Shown piece by piece: positions 31,436 to 40,064 of a stretch of DNA of 48,335 nt. Numbering within the stretch: the stretch's first letter is position 1; each line of letters opens with the position of its first letter. The stretch spans positions 1-48,335 of the forward strand of contig JBMOMT010000065.1 of assembly GCA_049324835.1 (NCBI GenBank). The letters run 5' to 3'. The position numbers were made by a program, and so were the translations under genes. Source of the stretch: JBMOMT01 sp049324835. Its GTDB lineage: Bacteria > Chloroflexota > Anaerolineae > CAYNKW01. The notes under the pieces are model-generated. The model ran no database searches, was not told the DNA's origin, and saw only the letters and a program-made list of their open reading frames with translations.

Positions 31436-32647
31436 CTACTCGCCCGGCAGCGCCAGTTGCTCCCAGATGATCTGGGTGATGTCCATGATTTTCATGCGGC
31501 TCTTGAGTTGGCTGCGCGTCTGCTGGAACTGCATCAGGCAGGCCGGGCAGGAGGTCATCAACACGTCGGCGCCGGTGGCCTCGGCCTCCTGAAAACGCTC
31601 CGTACCGGCGCAGTTGGAAATGTCGGCAAAATCGTAGCGGATCAGCCCGCCCGCGCCGCAGCAATAGGCGTTGCCCCGGTTGCGCGGCATCTCGGTGAGG
31701 GCCACGCCGGGAATGTGGCTCAGCAGCACCCGCGGCGCCTCATAGATACCCAGCCAGCGGCCCAGGGTACAGGAATCGTGATAGGTGATGGTGATCTTGG
31801 GCGACACCGGCTTGAACCTGACCCCGCCCTCCTCGGCCAGAGCAGCCACCAGCTCCAGGATGTGCATCGGCTCGAAGGGCAGCTTTTGGCCCAAGAGTTC
31901 GGGCGCGTCGTGCTTGAAGGTTTTGAGGCAGCCGGGGCAGTTGAACACCACCCGCTCCACGCCCAGATCGACGTATTGGGCGATGGTGTGCGCCAGCGAA
32001 TCTCGCGCTTTGCCCAGCTCGCCGGCGGCCATGTAGGGATGGCCGCAGCACCACTCGTCACTGAGCACGGTGTATGCCACTCCCAACCGCTCCAACGCGC
32101 CAACCGTATCGACGGCCATGTTCTGCCGCACATAGGCCGAGGTGCAGCCCACGAAAAAGGCCGTCCTGGCGGGCACGTCCACCCGGCCCCGCTCTTTGAA
32201 CCAGGCCAGCCCTTCACCGTGGGGGGCCTGGTAGACATTGTGCACCGCGTCCAGCCCCTTTTCGCCTTCCAGGCCCGCTTTGAATTTGGGTGGGATGAGC
32301 CCCAGCGCGGCCAGATCGGCTTTGAGGGCGGTGAACATACTGGTGGTGTCCAGGTATTTGAAACAGTCCTCGGCGCAGGCGCGGCACTCGGTGCAGGCAA
32401 AGACCCGCTCGGCGAGGTCCATATCGTATTCGATGATACCATCGACCAGGGCGCGGGCAATGTTGTACTTGCCCCGCGCCGCGTAGGATTCAAACAGCCC
32501 GCCCTCGAAAGCCGGGCATTTGTGAGCCTGGCCCACGGTGGAAAAATCCAGGCACTGGCCGCAGCGGTTGCACTGGTAAACGAAATTCTTGATCGCATCG
32601 ATGTGACGTTGGCCCATTTCCAGTTTTTTCCCTTCCGTCTCAGGCAT
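31436..32647 (-). CDS. CCG-domain Fe-S oxidoreductase subunit (GlpC/GlcF/HdrD type)
   Basis: 403 residues. Two N-terminal cluster motifs are present: C26/C29/C32/C44 in CNRCGQC...KCP, and CTECRACAEDC. Two CCG repeats follow (CCGHPY...CPGCLKTF and CCGAGG...CPACLMQF) that bind further Fe-S. It should pass electrons from the FAD oxidase encoded directly upstream to a membrane or soluble carrier. ATG at 32647 overlaps the FAD-oxidase stop by eight bases (ATGCCTGA), so the two are coupled. No membrane helix is visible. Confidence 0.9.
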   Translation of the reverse strand: MPETEGKKLEMGQRHIDAIKNFVYQCNRCGQCLDFSTVGQAHKCPAFEGGLFESYAARGKYNIARALVDGIIEYDMDLAERVFACTECRACAEDCFKYLDTTSMFTALKADLAALGLIPPKFKAGLEGEKGLDAVHNVYQAPHGEGLAWFKERGRVDVPARTAFFVGCTSAYVRQNMAVDTVGALERLGVAYTVLSDEWCCGHPYMAAGELGKARDSLAHTIAQYVDLGVERVVFNCPGCLKTFKHDAPELLGQKLPFEPMHILELVAALAEEGGVRFKPVSPKITITYHDSCTLGRWLGIYEAPRVLLSHIPGVALTEMPRNRGNAYCCGAGGLIRYDFADISNCAGTERFQEAEATGADVLMTSCPACLMQFQQTRSQLKSRMKIMDITQIIWEQLALPGE

Positions 32648-34061
32648 GGCTGACCTCCGGCTCCAGATACATGACGCCCGGATTGAGGATGAAATTCGGG
32701 TCCAGAGAGCGTTTGAGGAATTTCAAAAGCTCGAACCCGGCCCCCAGCTTGGTCATGACCTCCGGCGCGATGGCCTGCAAGATGCCGCCCGGCGACATGT
32801 AGCGGCGGCAGAGTTCGTCGGTGTAGCGCGAGCGCAGGGCCAGCCCGTACTGCCAGGCCTCGTCGTCCAGCTCCGGATAGAGGGTATCGATCCAGATAAA
32901 CGCCGCATTGTTGGAAAAATAGACGTCGTAACACTTGATACGAATGTCGTAGCGGGCAAACTCTTTGGCGTGCGTTATGGCGTCGTGGCGCAGGTAGGCG
33001 ATGGCGTCTTTGACCTTTTCCGTGGGCATAAAGCCAGCCACTTCGGGGCACATGAACGGCCGGTTGCCGTAATAGTGGGCCGGGGGTGTGTTGCGCAACC
33101 AGGAGTACATGTGACCCACCCAATAGAGACGGGTGGCGTTGTTATCCAGCGGGTGGCCGCCAAAAGACTCGCACACCGCCTCGGCCACCCGCAGCCGCTC
33201 CTGGGTCGCCGGGCGAGAATCACGCACGATGATGTGCAGAAAGGCATCGTGGGCCTCGTAACCGGCCGGTTTGGGGCCGCCGAACAGGCCCACCATGTGG
33301 GTGGCGGCGTCCTGCCGCTGGATGGCCTGGGCCGCGTCCACGGCCTGCTCAAAAGTGTCAAAGCCATAGAAGGCAAACGCTTCGGCGGCCGGCACACGCC
33401 GGATGCGATAATAGACCCTGGTGATGACGCCAAACACGCCGTAGGAGCCGATGAACAGGCCGGTCAGATCCGGGCCGTTGGCGTAACGCTCGAAATGCAG
33501 GTGACCGGCTTTTTCGTTGGCGCCGCTGCCGGTGTTGACGATGGCGCCATCGGGCAGCACCACTTCCAGGCCGACCACGTGATGGCCCGTCATGCCGTAT
33601 TCGGCCAGGGCGTGGGGCACGGCGTTGTAGGCCACCGAGCCGCCGATGGAACAGGAGAACATGCCGCCGGGACCGGGCACGGCCAGCTCCCAGCCGTATT
33701 TTTTCAGCTCCACGTCCACCGAATGCCACACCGCGCCCGGCTCCACGGCGATCACCTTGTTTTTGAAATCCATCTCGATGATTTTATCCATCAGGTCCAG
33801 GGCCATCAGGATGCAGCCCTTTTGGATGCCCAGACCGATAAAGGTGGTGGAGCGGCTCCAGATGAACACGGGGGTGCGGTGGGCGTTGGCCACCCGTAGA
33901 ATCCCGGCCACCTCATCCGGCGTGGTGGGCCGCACCACGACGCCCGGCACGCCGCCGGGGCTCGGCCCGGCGTCGCGGGTGTAGCAGATGCGGTCGGGCA
34001 GTTTATCGGATACGCGCTCTGGCGCGCAGACCTGGATCAATTGGGCGGTAAGATCAGTCAT
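32640..34061 (-). CDS. FAD-binding oxidoreductase (GlcD/PCMH type)
   Basis: 473 residues. A PCMH FAD-binding domain (VVRPTTPDEVAGILRVAN, GGMFSCSIGGSVAYNAVPHALAEYG) is followed by a GlcD-type C-terminal domain. It oxidises a 2-hydroxy acid, alcohol or related group and hands electrons to the Fe-S partner. ATG at 34061 abuts the amidohydrolase TGA with no gap. Substrate unknown; the pairing with deaminases and hydrolases suggests a late oxidation in the breakdown route. Confidence 0.88.
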   Translation of the reverse strand: MTDLTAQLIQVCAPERVSDKLPDRICYTRDAGPSPGGVPGVVVRPTTPDEVAGILRVANAHRTPVFIWSRSTTFIGLGIQKGCILMALDLMDKIIEMDFKNKVIAVEPGAVWHSVDVELKKYGWELAVPGPGGMFSCSIGGSVAYNAVPHALAEYGMTGHHVVGLEVVLPDGAIVNTGSGANEKAGHLHFERYANGPDLTGLFIGSYGVFGVITRVYYRIRRVPAAEAFAFYGFDTFEQAVDAAQAIQRQDAATHMVGLFGGPKPAGYEAHDAFLHIIVRDSRPATQERLRVAEAVCESFGGHPLDNNATRLYWVGHMYSWLRNTPPAHYYGNRPFMCPEVAGFMPTEKVKDAIAYLRHDAITHAKEFARYDIRIKCYDVYFSNNAAFIWIDTLYPELDDEAWQYGLALRSRYTDELCRRYMSPGGILQAIAPEVMTKLGAGFELLKFLKRSLDPNFILNPGVMYLEPEVSHA

Positions 34062-35426
34062 TCAAACCACTCCTTCTTTGGGATAGAGTTCGCTTTGCCG
34101 GCTGCGCTGGCGCAGATTCGCGCCCCATTCCTGGGCCAGGCGCAGAATCTCGTTTTCATCCAGGGTGAGCAGCCGGCGGTTCTGCATCACCACCCGCCCG
34201 TCGATGAGGGTCGTCTCGACGTCGGCGGCTTTGGCGCAGTAAACCAGGCTGTTGATGACGTCGTGAACCGGCGCCAGATGGGGCTTGCGCAGATCGACGA
34301 TGGCCAGATCGGCCAGGCGGCCGGGGTCGATGGCGCCGGCGTCGATGCGGCAGGCCCGGGCGCCGTTCTCGGTGGCCATACGAAACACGTCGGCGGCGGA
34401 AATCACCGACGGGTCTTCAGCGGCCACTTTTTGCAGCAACGCCGCGCAGCGCATCTCTTCCCACATGTCCAGCAGGTCGTTGGAGGCGCTGCCGTCGTTG
34501 GCCAGCGCCACCGGCATGCCCCGCCGCAGCATCTCGGCCACCGGCGCGATGCCGCTGCCCAGTTTCATGTTGCTCTTGGGATTGTACACCGGGATGACGC
34601 CGCGGGCCTGGAGCAGATCCAGATCGCCCTCGTCCAGGTGGACGCAGTGCACGGCGGTGAGGCGGTCGTCCACCAGCCCCAGCCGATCCAGATAACGCAG
34701 CGGGGTGGCGCCCGTCTGCCGGGTGATGCGCTCGATCTCGTAGCGGGTTTCGGCCACGTGAATCTGCACCGCGATGCCCAGCCGGTCGCGCTGCTGGCGC
34801 GTCCAGCTCAAAAGATCGGCGCTGGCCAGATAGGGCGTGGAAGGGGCCAGAGCCATCTGCACGCGGGGGCTTTCGGCGGGCACGCCGTGCCAGCGCGCCA
34901 CGTAACCCAGCGCCTCGCGGCGGCTCACCTCCGGCGCGCGGCGGAGCCGCTCCGGGATCCACTGGTCGCTCAGCGTCACCGCCCCCATGCCGCGAAAGCC
35001 GATGTCGATCCAGGCCTGGAACACGGCGTCCAGCGTCATGTCCATGTCGATGCAGCAGGTGGTGCCTCCCTGGATCATCTCCAGCGCGCCGGCCAGCGAC
35101 CAGGCATAGCCCAGCCGCTCGTCGCCGGCCTGCCAGTGATCCTGGTGAATCACGTCGGCGGCGGGGTACAGCACGTGGGCGATCCACTCGACCAGCGGGA
35201 CGCCGTCGTTGAGGCCCTTGAGGAAATTCTGGTACAGGTGGGTGTGGGCGTTGATCAGGCCGGGGATGACGGCGCAGCCGGTGGCATCGAGCACCTGCCA
35301 GCCGGGCTGCGGCTCAAAGCGGCCCACAGCCGCGATGCGGCTGCCCTCGATGAGCACGTCGCCGTCGCGCTCGATGCGGTCGGCGGCGCGCACAACGTAA
35401 GCGGCATTTCGAATGAGGATGGTCAT
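34062..35426 (-). CDS. ATZ/TRZ-family amidohydrolase (8-oxoguanine deaminase-like)
   Basis: 454 residues with H61-x-H63 (NAHTHLY), IHVAET, VHCVHLDEGDL (the His kept here but lost in the SsnA-like protein), NPKSNMKL and ANDGSASND. The last motif is typical of the hydroxyatrazine / 8-oxoguanine deaminase branch. It hydrolytically removes an amino group from a ring. ATG at 35426 has GGGAGGA upstream; the longer frame adds 39 unlikely residues. A strong promoter with an overlapping palindrome lies about 105 bases upstream. Confidence 0.87.
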   Translation of the reverse strand: MTILIRNAAYVVRAADRIERDGDVLIEGSRIAAVGRFEPQPGWQVLDATGCAVIPGLINAHTHLYQNFLKGLNDGVPLVEWIAHVLYPAADVIHQDHWQAGDERLGYAWSLAGALEMIQGGTTCCIDMDMTLDAVFQAWIDIGFRGMGAVTLSDQWIPERLRRAPEVSRREALGYVARWHGVPAESPRVQMALAPSTPYLASADLLSWTRQQRDRLGIAVQIHVAETRYEIERITRQTGATPLRYLDRLGLVDDRLTAVHCVHLDEGDLDLLQARGVIPVYNPKSNMKLGSGIAPVAEMLRRGMPVALANDGSASNDLLDMWEEMRCAALLQKVAAEDPSVISAADVFRMATENGARACRIDAGAIDPGRLADLAIVDLRKPHLAPVHDVINSLVYCAKAADVETTLIDGRVVMQNRRLLTLDENEILRLAQEWGANLRQRSRQSELYPKEGVV

Positions 35427-35531
35427 GTTCAGGTGTCCTCCCACCTGAGGGTGCGTCTTTGCCAGAACGGGGCAGCCACAGTCCGGCTGCCGCTGCCCTC
35501 CCGGCGTCATCGTCGGCGCCGGGCAGCGGGT

Positions 35532-35574
35532 ATTATAATCCAACCCGCCCTTTTTGACAAGTGATACTTGACAA
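35532..35574 (-). promoter_or_regulatory. Promoter and overlapping palindromic operator for the catabolic run
   Basis: Minus strand TTGTCA (35560-35555), 17-base spacer, TATAAT (35537-35532). The -35 is part of a near-palindrome at 35554-35574: TTG-x-CAAGT, a 3-base centre, then ACTTG-x-CAA. It shares TGTCAAGT with the palindrome on the fmt/regulator promoter. It is a likely binding site for the XRE-cupin protein encoded 1.2 kb upstream. Confidence 0.65.
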
Positions 35575-35594
35575 TGTGTATTTTTATTTAACGC

Positions 35595-36710
35595 TCAGGC
35601 CCGCAGCCGTTTGCCTTCCGGATCGTAGGGTGAGCGCCGGCTCACCACGGCCGGGTGCGTTCCCCCATCTCGATCTTGGACCGTCACCGGGGTGCCGACC
35701 CCGGCCAGCGACACGGGCAGGTAGCCCAGGGTGATGGCGTGGCCCACGGTGTGGCCAAAGGCGGCGCTGGTGGTGGCGCCGACCGGTTCGCCATCGTGGA
35801 GGATGGCGTCGCCGCCGGGCGGCACGTAGCCATCGTGGATGGCCAGGGCCACCAGTTTGTCCTGAAAGCCGGCCGCTTTGCGGCGCAGCAGCGCCTGGCG
35901 GCCGATGAAATCACCCTTGTCGGGCTTGACCGTCCAACCCAGGCCCACCTCGTAGGGCGTGCGGCCGCCGGCAAAATCATGACGCATGATGTAGCCTTTT
36001 TCCAGGCGCAGGCTAAAGGCGGCCACCATGCCCACCAGGGCCAGGCCGTATTTCTCACCAGCCTCGGTCACGGCGCTCCAGAAATCGTGGGCGTGTTCGA
36101 CGGGGATGAGCACCTCGTAGCCGATTTCGCCGGTGTAACCGGTGCGGGAGATCAGGGCGCGCACGCCGGCCACGCGGGCGGGCATGGCCCACATGTATTT
36201 CAGGCCGTCCAGATCGGCGTGGGTCAGCTCGCCCAACAGCGCGCGAGATTGGGGTCCTTGCAGGGCCAGCAGGCCGCTGCCGGGTGAGGCGTCGAACACG
36301 CAGGCGTTTTTGCCCTGGCTGTGGGCCAGCAGCAGATCGTATTCGGGCCGCTCGTCGGCGGCGTTGCTGCCCCAGGCGGTCATGAGCAGGTAATGCTGCG
36401 GCCCCAGCCGGTAGACGGTGATGTCGGAGGCCATGCCGCCGTCATCGTTGAGGATGGAGGTATAGAGCACGCGGCCCACCGGCATCTGGGCGGCGTCGTT
36501 GACGATGAGCTTTTGCACCACGGCCAGGGCATCGGGGCCCTGGATTTCGAACTCGCCGGTGGTGGACCAATCGAGCAGGCCCACCCGCTCGCGGACGGCC
36601 ATGTGCTCCTCTTGGGGCGAAGTGAAAGCGTTGGGCACCTGCCAGCCCTGTATGTTGACCCACTCGGGGTTGTGGGCGGCTATTTCTGGAAAAAACGGGG
36701 ATCGTTTCAT
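35595..36710 (-). CDS. GcvT-family aminomethyltransferase
   Basis: 371 residues with the folate-binding GcvT fold (LLDWSTTGEFEIQGPDAL, ALQGPQSRALL, SRTGYTGEIGYEV) and the C-terminal barrel domain. It moves a one-carbon unit from an amino compound to tetrahydrofolate. No GcvP, GcvH or GcvL is near, so it is unlikely to be the glycine-cleavage T protein. A demethylase or C1-salvage role for the imported compound fits the position. ATG at 36710 has AAAGGAAAG; it follows the regulator gene by 22 bases. Confidence 0.85.
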   Translation of the reverse strand: MKRSPFFPEIAAHNPEWVNIQGWQVPNAFTSPQEEHMAVRERVGLLDWSTTGEFEIQGPDALAVVQKLIVNDAAQMPVGRVLYTSILNDDGGMASDITVYRLGPQHYLLMTAWGSNAADERPEYDLLLAHSQGKNACVFDASPGSGLLALQGPQSRALLGELTHADLDGLKYMWAMPARVAGVRALISRTGYTGEIGYEVLIPVEHAHDFWSAVTEAGEKYGLALVGMVAAFSLRLEKGYIMRHDFAGGRTPYEVGLGWTVKPDKGDFIGRQALLRRKAAGFQDKLVALAIHDGYVPPGGDAILHDGEPVGATTSAAFGHTVGHAITLGYLPVSLAGVGTPVTVQDRDGGTHPAVVSRRSPYDPEGKRLRA

Positions 36711-36732
36711 CTCTTTCCTTTCTGGCGTGGTT

Positions 36733-37269
36733 TTAAAAGACGGCCGGCGTCATGGCCGATACGAATACCGTTTTTTTATCGCCTTTGGCCGAGATGCTTT
36801 GCAGGTTTGGGCCCTCAAAATAGATGCTGTCACCGGCCTCCAGCTCGTATTCGGCGCCGCCGAGTTTAACGCACAGCCGGCCTTCTATGACCAGGATGCA
36901 TTCTTCGGTGGGTTGGGACAGGGGATGGGCGATGTTGTCCTGGCAGGGATCGACGCTCACCATAAACATTTCCATTTTGTGGTTCAGGTCGGGCGTCAAA
37001 AGCTCGCAGATCACTTTGGAGCGGGGAAGTTGCAGGCGCTTGCGTTCGTTTTTGCGAACCACGGGGTTGGTTTCGCCGTTTTCGGCAAGAAAATAGAACA
37101 GCGGCACCTGAAGCGCGTTTGCGATTTTGCGCAGCGATTTGATCGACGGCTCGGCGACTTGGCGCTCGATCTGGCTGAGAAAACTGGCCGTGAGGTCCAC
37201 CTGTTGGGCCAGATCGCGCAGGCTCAGGCCGAGGTCTTGACGGCGGGCGCGGATTCGCTCTCCGATCAT
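36733..37269 (-). CDS. XRE-family regulator with C-terminal cupin
   Basis: 178 residues. A helix-turn-helix domain at 5-60 (LSLRDLAQQVDLTASFLSQIERQVAEPS) is joined to a cupin at about 100-170 (ECILVIEGRLCVKLGGAEYELEAGDSIYF). Members of this family bind a small ligand in the cupin and control nearby catabolic genes. It sits between fmt and the aminomethyltransferase gene in an apparent operon, beside two related palindromes that overlap promoters. ATG at 37269 has AAAAGG. Confidence 0.92.
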   Translation of the reverse strand: MIGERIRARRQDLGLSLRDLAQQVDLTASFLSQIERQVAEPSIKSLRKIANALQVPLFYFLAENGETNPVVRKNERKRLQLPRSKVICELLTPDLNHKMEMFMVSVDPCQDNIAHPLSQPTEECILVIEGRLCVKLGGAEYELEAGDSIYFEGPNLQSISAKGDKKTVFVSAMTPAVF

Positions 37270-37303
37270 GTCTCAAGTCCTTTTCTGATCGGGCGACAGA
37301 GGC

Positions 37304-38251
37304 TCAGCCCAAGCGGGCGCCGATGAAATGCCGCTGGCCTGGGCAAAAGTCGTCGATCGGCAGGGCGCGACGGCCCTCCAGTTGTATCACCTTGAATTGC
37401 AGCACGCCGTCGCCGGTGATGACACCCACCTGACGGCCGAAGCGTATCACTGTGCCCGGTTCGGCAGCGGCAAGGGTGGCGTCCAGCAGCGGCAGGGCCA
37501 GCGCGCGGTGGATGAGCAACCGTCGCCCGTCGAAAAAGGTATAACTGCCCGGCCACGGCTGGAAGGCGCGACAGTGACGGGCGATCTCTGCCGCCGGCAG
37601 CCGCCAGTCGATGCGGCCCGCTTTTTTCTCCAGGCGATCGATCCACGTAGACTGACTGTGGTCCTGAGGTTGAGGGCCGATCGCTCCGGCTGCCCAGGCG
37701 GCCAGGGCATCGGCAAAAAAGGGCGCGCCGATCTCGGCCAGGCGGGCCATCAGGCAGGCGGTGGTATCACCTTCCGCCAGCGGCACGCGCATCTGGGCCA
37801 GCAGATCGCCGGCGTCCATTTCGTCTTCCACAAAGAGCACCGAGAGCCCCACCTCGGCATCGCCGGCCAGGAGGGCGCTGATCACCGGCGCCGCGCCGCG
37901 ATGGCGCGGCAGCAACGAAGGGTGCAGGTTGATGGAGCGCAAGGGCGGCAGATCGTAAACCTCGGCGGGGATCCACTGGCCGTAGGCGGCCACGGCGATG
38001 AGATCGGGCTGCAGGGCGCGGATGGCGGCCTGGGCCTCTGGCGTGCGTAGACTGGGCGGCTGGAGGACTTTTAGGCCCAGTTTCAGGGCGGCTGTTTTGA
38101 TCGGCGGGGGCGCGAGTTTTAATCCCCGGCCGGCCGGTTTGTCGGGTTGCGTCACCACGCCGACGAGCTCGAAACGAGAGTCTTGGGTCAGTCGTCGCAG
38201 TGCAGGAATGCCAAACTGAGGGGTGCTGAGGTATAACAGGCGCGTCGCCAT
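37304..38251 (-). CDS. fmt: Methionyl-tRNA formyltransferase
   Basis: 315 residues. Formylates Met-tRNAi using 10-formyl-THF. The formyltransferase domain shows the catalytic N108-x-H110 and SLLPRHRGAAP, with D146 in DEMDAGD. The C-terminal OB-like domain is present (PWPGSYTFFDGRRLLIHRA). Start ATG at 38251. It is separated from its usual partner def and instead leads an operon with the XRE-cupin regulator and a GcvT protein, both tied to folate or C1 supply; a specialised paralogue is possible but the sequence looks like housekeeping Fmt. Confidence 0.93.
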   Translation of the reverse strand: MATRLLYLSTPQFGIPALRRLTQDSRFELVGVVTQPDKPAGRGLKLAPPPIKTAALKLGLKVLQPPSLRTPEAQAAIRALQPDLIAVAAYGQWIPAEVYDLPPLRSINLHPSLLPRHRGAAPVISALLAGDAEVGLSVLFVEDEMDAGDLLAQMRVPLAEGDTTACLMARLAEIGAPFFADALAAWAAGAIGPQPQDHSQSTWIDRLEKKAGRIDWRLPAAEIARHCRAFQPWPGSYTFFDGRRLLIHRALALPLLDATLAAAEPGTVIRFGRQVGVITGDGVLQFKVIQLEGRRALPIDDFCPGQRHFIGARLG

Positions 38252-38296
38252 GGCACATCACTCCGGATCTCGTCGATGAGACGGTGGTCTGCCAGC

Positions 38297-38333
38297 ATGA
38301 TAACACAACTATGAGGGGATGTCAAGTGACATC
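38297..38333 (-). promoter_or_regulatory. Promoter and palindromic operator of the fmt-XRE-gcvT operon
   Basis: Minus strand consensus TTGACA (38325-38320), 17-base spacer, TATCAT (38302-38297). A perfect palindrome GATGTCAAGTGACATC (38318-38333) covers the -35. It shares TGTCAAGT with the site at 35554-35574, as expected for autoregulation. Confidence 0.65.
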
Positions 38334-38395
38334 TTACAGAGTACAGTAATTTTAATCTTTTTGGGAAAAACTCTGAGCGAGTCGGAGCGTTTTGG

Positions 38396-38497
38396 TCAGG
38401 AGGCTGCCTGGCTGAGGCTAAAGAGGATCAGCAGGATCAACAAGCCTATGGAGAGAAAGAACCTTACGATCAGCGCCGTGCGTGCGGATAGGATCAT
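38396..38497 (-). CDS. Possible small membrane protein (33 residues)
   Basis: ATG at 38497 opens a 33-codon frame, MILSARTALIVRFFLSIGLL..., that is mostly one transmembrane helix (LLILLILFSL). A longer frame to 38704 exists but its upstream part looks random. There is no clear Shine-Dalgarno. It could be real or chance, and the sequence alone cannot settle it. Confidence 0.3.
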   Translation of the reverse strand: MILSARTALIVRFFLSIGLLILLILFSLSQAAS

Positions 38498-38856
38498 CTG
38501 GAGAACCTGTGTGGATGGGTTGTGTGGCTTTTGAGGCCAGGTTTTATTGGGCAATCGAAAAGTGACGAAAGGAAAGGTGGTGGGGGAGCTACCAGGCGAC
38601 TGACGGGAGCATGGGCCCATCGGGGGAGGGACGGTGCCTGTAGGTCTAGATTTTTTACGGTGCGCCTCGGGGCGCTCCCCCGGATTGTTTGGATCATAAC
38701 ACACCTGCCGTGTTGTTGCTCGACGCTACAGGGGCCTGTGATCGTCTTTTGGCCGTCGGCGGCGAAACGTGGGGCAAGCGGCGATGCTGGCATTGGACAA
38801 ATTCGGCCTTTGACGGTATCATTGGGCGCGAAACTTTTGGTGTTGAGGAGAACGTT
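38498..38856. other. Intergenic region, no gene recognised
   Basis: G-rich stretches (GGTGGGGGAGCTACC, ATCGGGGGAGGGACGG) and a short palindrome CGCCTCGGGGCG lie upstream of the glutaredoxin-TrxR gene. A folded leader is possible but I recognise no known RNA class and no clear promoter. Confidence 0.35.
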
Positions 38857-40050
38857 ATGAGTGAGGCATCTGGTACGATCATCATGTACGGCACCACCTG
38901 GTGCCGCGATTGTAAACGGTCCAAGCAGTTTCTGGGCGATCAACGCATCCAGTACACCTTTGTCAACATCGAACACGATCCAGATGCGATGGCCTACGTG
39001 GAACGGGTGAACAGGGGCGCGCGCAGCGTGCCCACCATCGTCTTTCCCGATGGTGATATCCTGGTTGAGCCTTCCAATGCCGAGCTGGCGGCCAAGCTGG
39101 GTCTGCGCACCCGGGCGGCGCGCACCTTTTACGACGTCGTCGTGGTGGGTGGGGGGCCGGCGGGCCTCACGGCGGCGCTTTATATGGCGCGTGAGGGACT
39201 CGATACGCTGGTGATCGAAAGGAGCGCGCCCGGCGGGCAGATCGGGCTGACGCAGACGCTGGAGAATTATCCCGGCTTTGATCAGGGTGTGCCGGGGGCC
39301 GAGCTGGCCCAACGGCTCACCAATCAGGCGTTGCGTTTTGGCGTCGAGATCCTGCAGGCTCAAGAAGTGACCGACATCCGCACCGCGGGCCTGTATCGCG
39401 AGGTACTCACCGCCGACGGTAGTGTCTACCGGGCGCGGGCGTTGCTGATCGCCACCGGCTCACGGTATCGCCGACTCAACGTGCCCGGCGAGGAGGCGCT
39501 GTTGGGCATGCGGATTCACTTTTGCGCCACCTGCGACGGGCCGTTCTACCGCGGCAAAGAGGTGATGGTGGTGGGCGGTGGCAACAGTGGTTTGCAGGAG
39601 GGGCTCTTTCTCACCCGCTTTGCCCGCCGGGTCACCATTGTCGAGTTTTTGCCACAGTTGAACGCCAGCGCCGTCTTGCAGGAAAAGGTGGTGCAGAGAG
39701 ACGACGTCGAGGTTCTAACTCACCACGCTGTCCAAGAGTTTGTCGTGGAGGACAATGAACTGGCAGGCGTCAGGCTGATGGACCGCGCATCTGGGGAGGT
39801 CAAAGTATTACACCCGGCGGGCGTTTTTGTTTTTGTTGGCCTTTCGCCCAACAGTGACTTTTTGCCGGCCGAGATCAAACGCGATCGCTGGGGTTTTGTG
39901 CTCACCGAAAAACATCTGGAGACGACCATGAGTGGTGTCTTTGCCGCCGGTGACGTGCGCGCCGATAGCACCAAACAGGCAGCCGCAGCCGCAGGTGAAG
40001 GGGCCACGGCCGCGCTGATGATTCGTGAGTATCTGCGGCGAAACGGATAG
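38857..40050 (+). CDS. Glutaredoxin-thioredoxin reductase fusion
   Basis: 397 residues. Residues 1-85 form a glutaredoxin/mycoredoxin-like domain with C16-R-D-C19 (TTWCRDCKRS) and the SVPTIVFPDG cis-Pro loop. Residues 92-397 are a thioredoxin reductase-type flavoprotein with GGGPAGLTAAL (FAD), CATC redox pair C223/C226, GGGNSGLQEG (NADPH) and AAGDVR. The fusion could feed NAD(P)H electrons directly to its own glutaredoxin domain. ATG at 38857 has GAGGAG and is preferred over an earlier in-frame start. Confidence 0.9.
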   Translation: MSEASGTIIMYGTTWCRDCKRSKQFLGDQRIQYTFVNIEHDPDAMAYVERVNRGARSVPTIVFPDGDILVEPSNAELAAKLGLRTRAARTFYDVVVVGGGPAGLTAALYMAREGLDTLVIERSAPGGQIGLTQTLENYPGFDQGVPGAELAQRLTNQALRFGVEILQAQEVTDIRTAGLYREVLTADGSVYRARALLIATGSRYRRLNVPGEEALLGMRIHFCATCDGPFYRGKEVMVVGGGNSGLQEGLFLTRFARRVTIVEFLPQLNASAVLQEKVVQRDDVEVLTHHAVQEFVVEDNELAGVRLMDRASGEVKVLHPAGVFVFVGLSPNSDFLPAEIKRDRWGFVLTEKHLETTMSGVFAAGDVRADSTKQAAAAAGEGATAALMIREYLRRNG

Positions 40051-40064
40051 GGCTGGCGCAACAG

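Noticed and set aside
26830..32653. Two long plus-strand frames (26830-28767 and 30632-32653)
   Set aside because: They run opposite complete permease, Fe-S and flavoprotein genes and show no recognisable domain.
35595..36710. Glycine cleavage T protein
   Set aside because: The fold fits GcvT, but no P, H or L protein genes are near and the context is a catabolic regulon, so a general aminomethyltransferase call is safer.
38560..38700. Possible known riboswitch or SRP RNA in the G-rich gap before the TrxR fusion
   Set aside because: No conserved core (such as the SRP GGAAGCAGCC region or a riboswitch motif) could be found.
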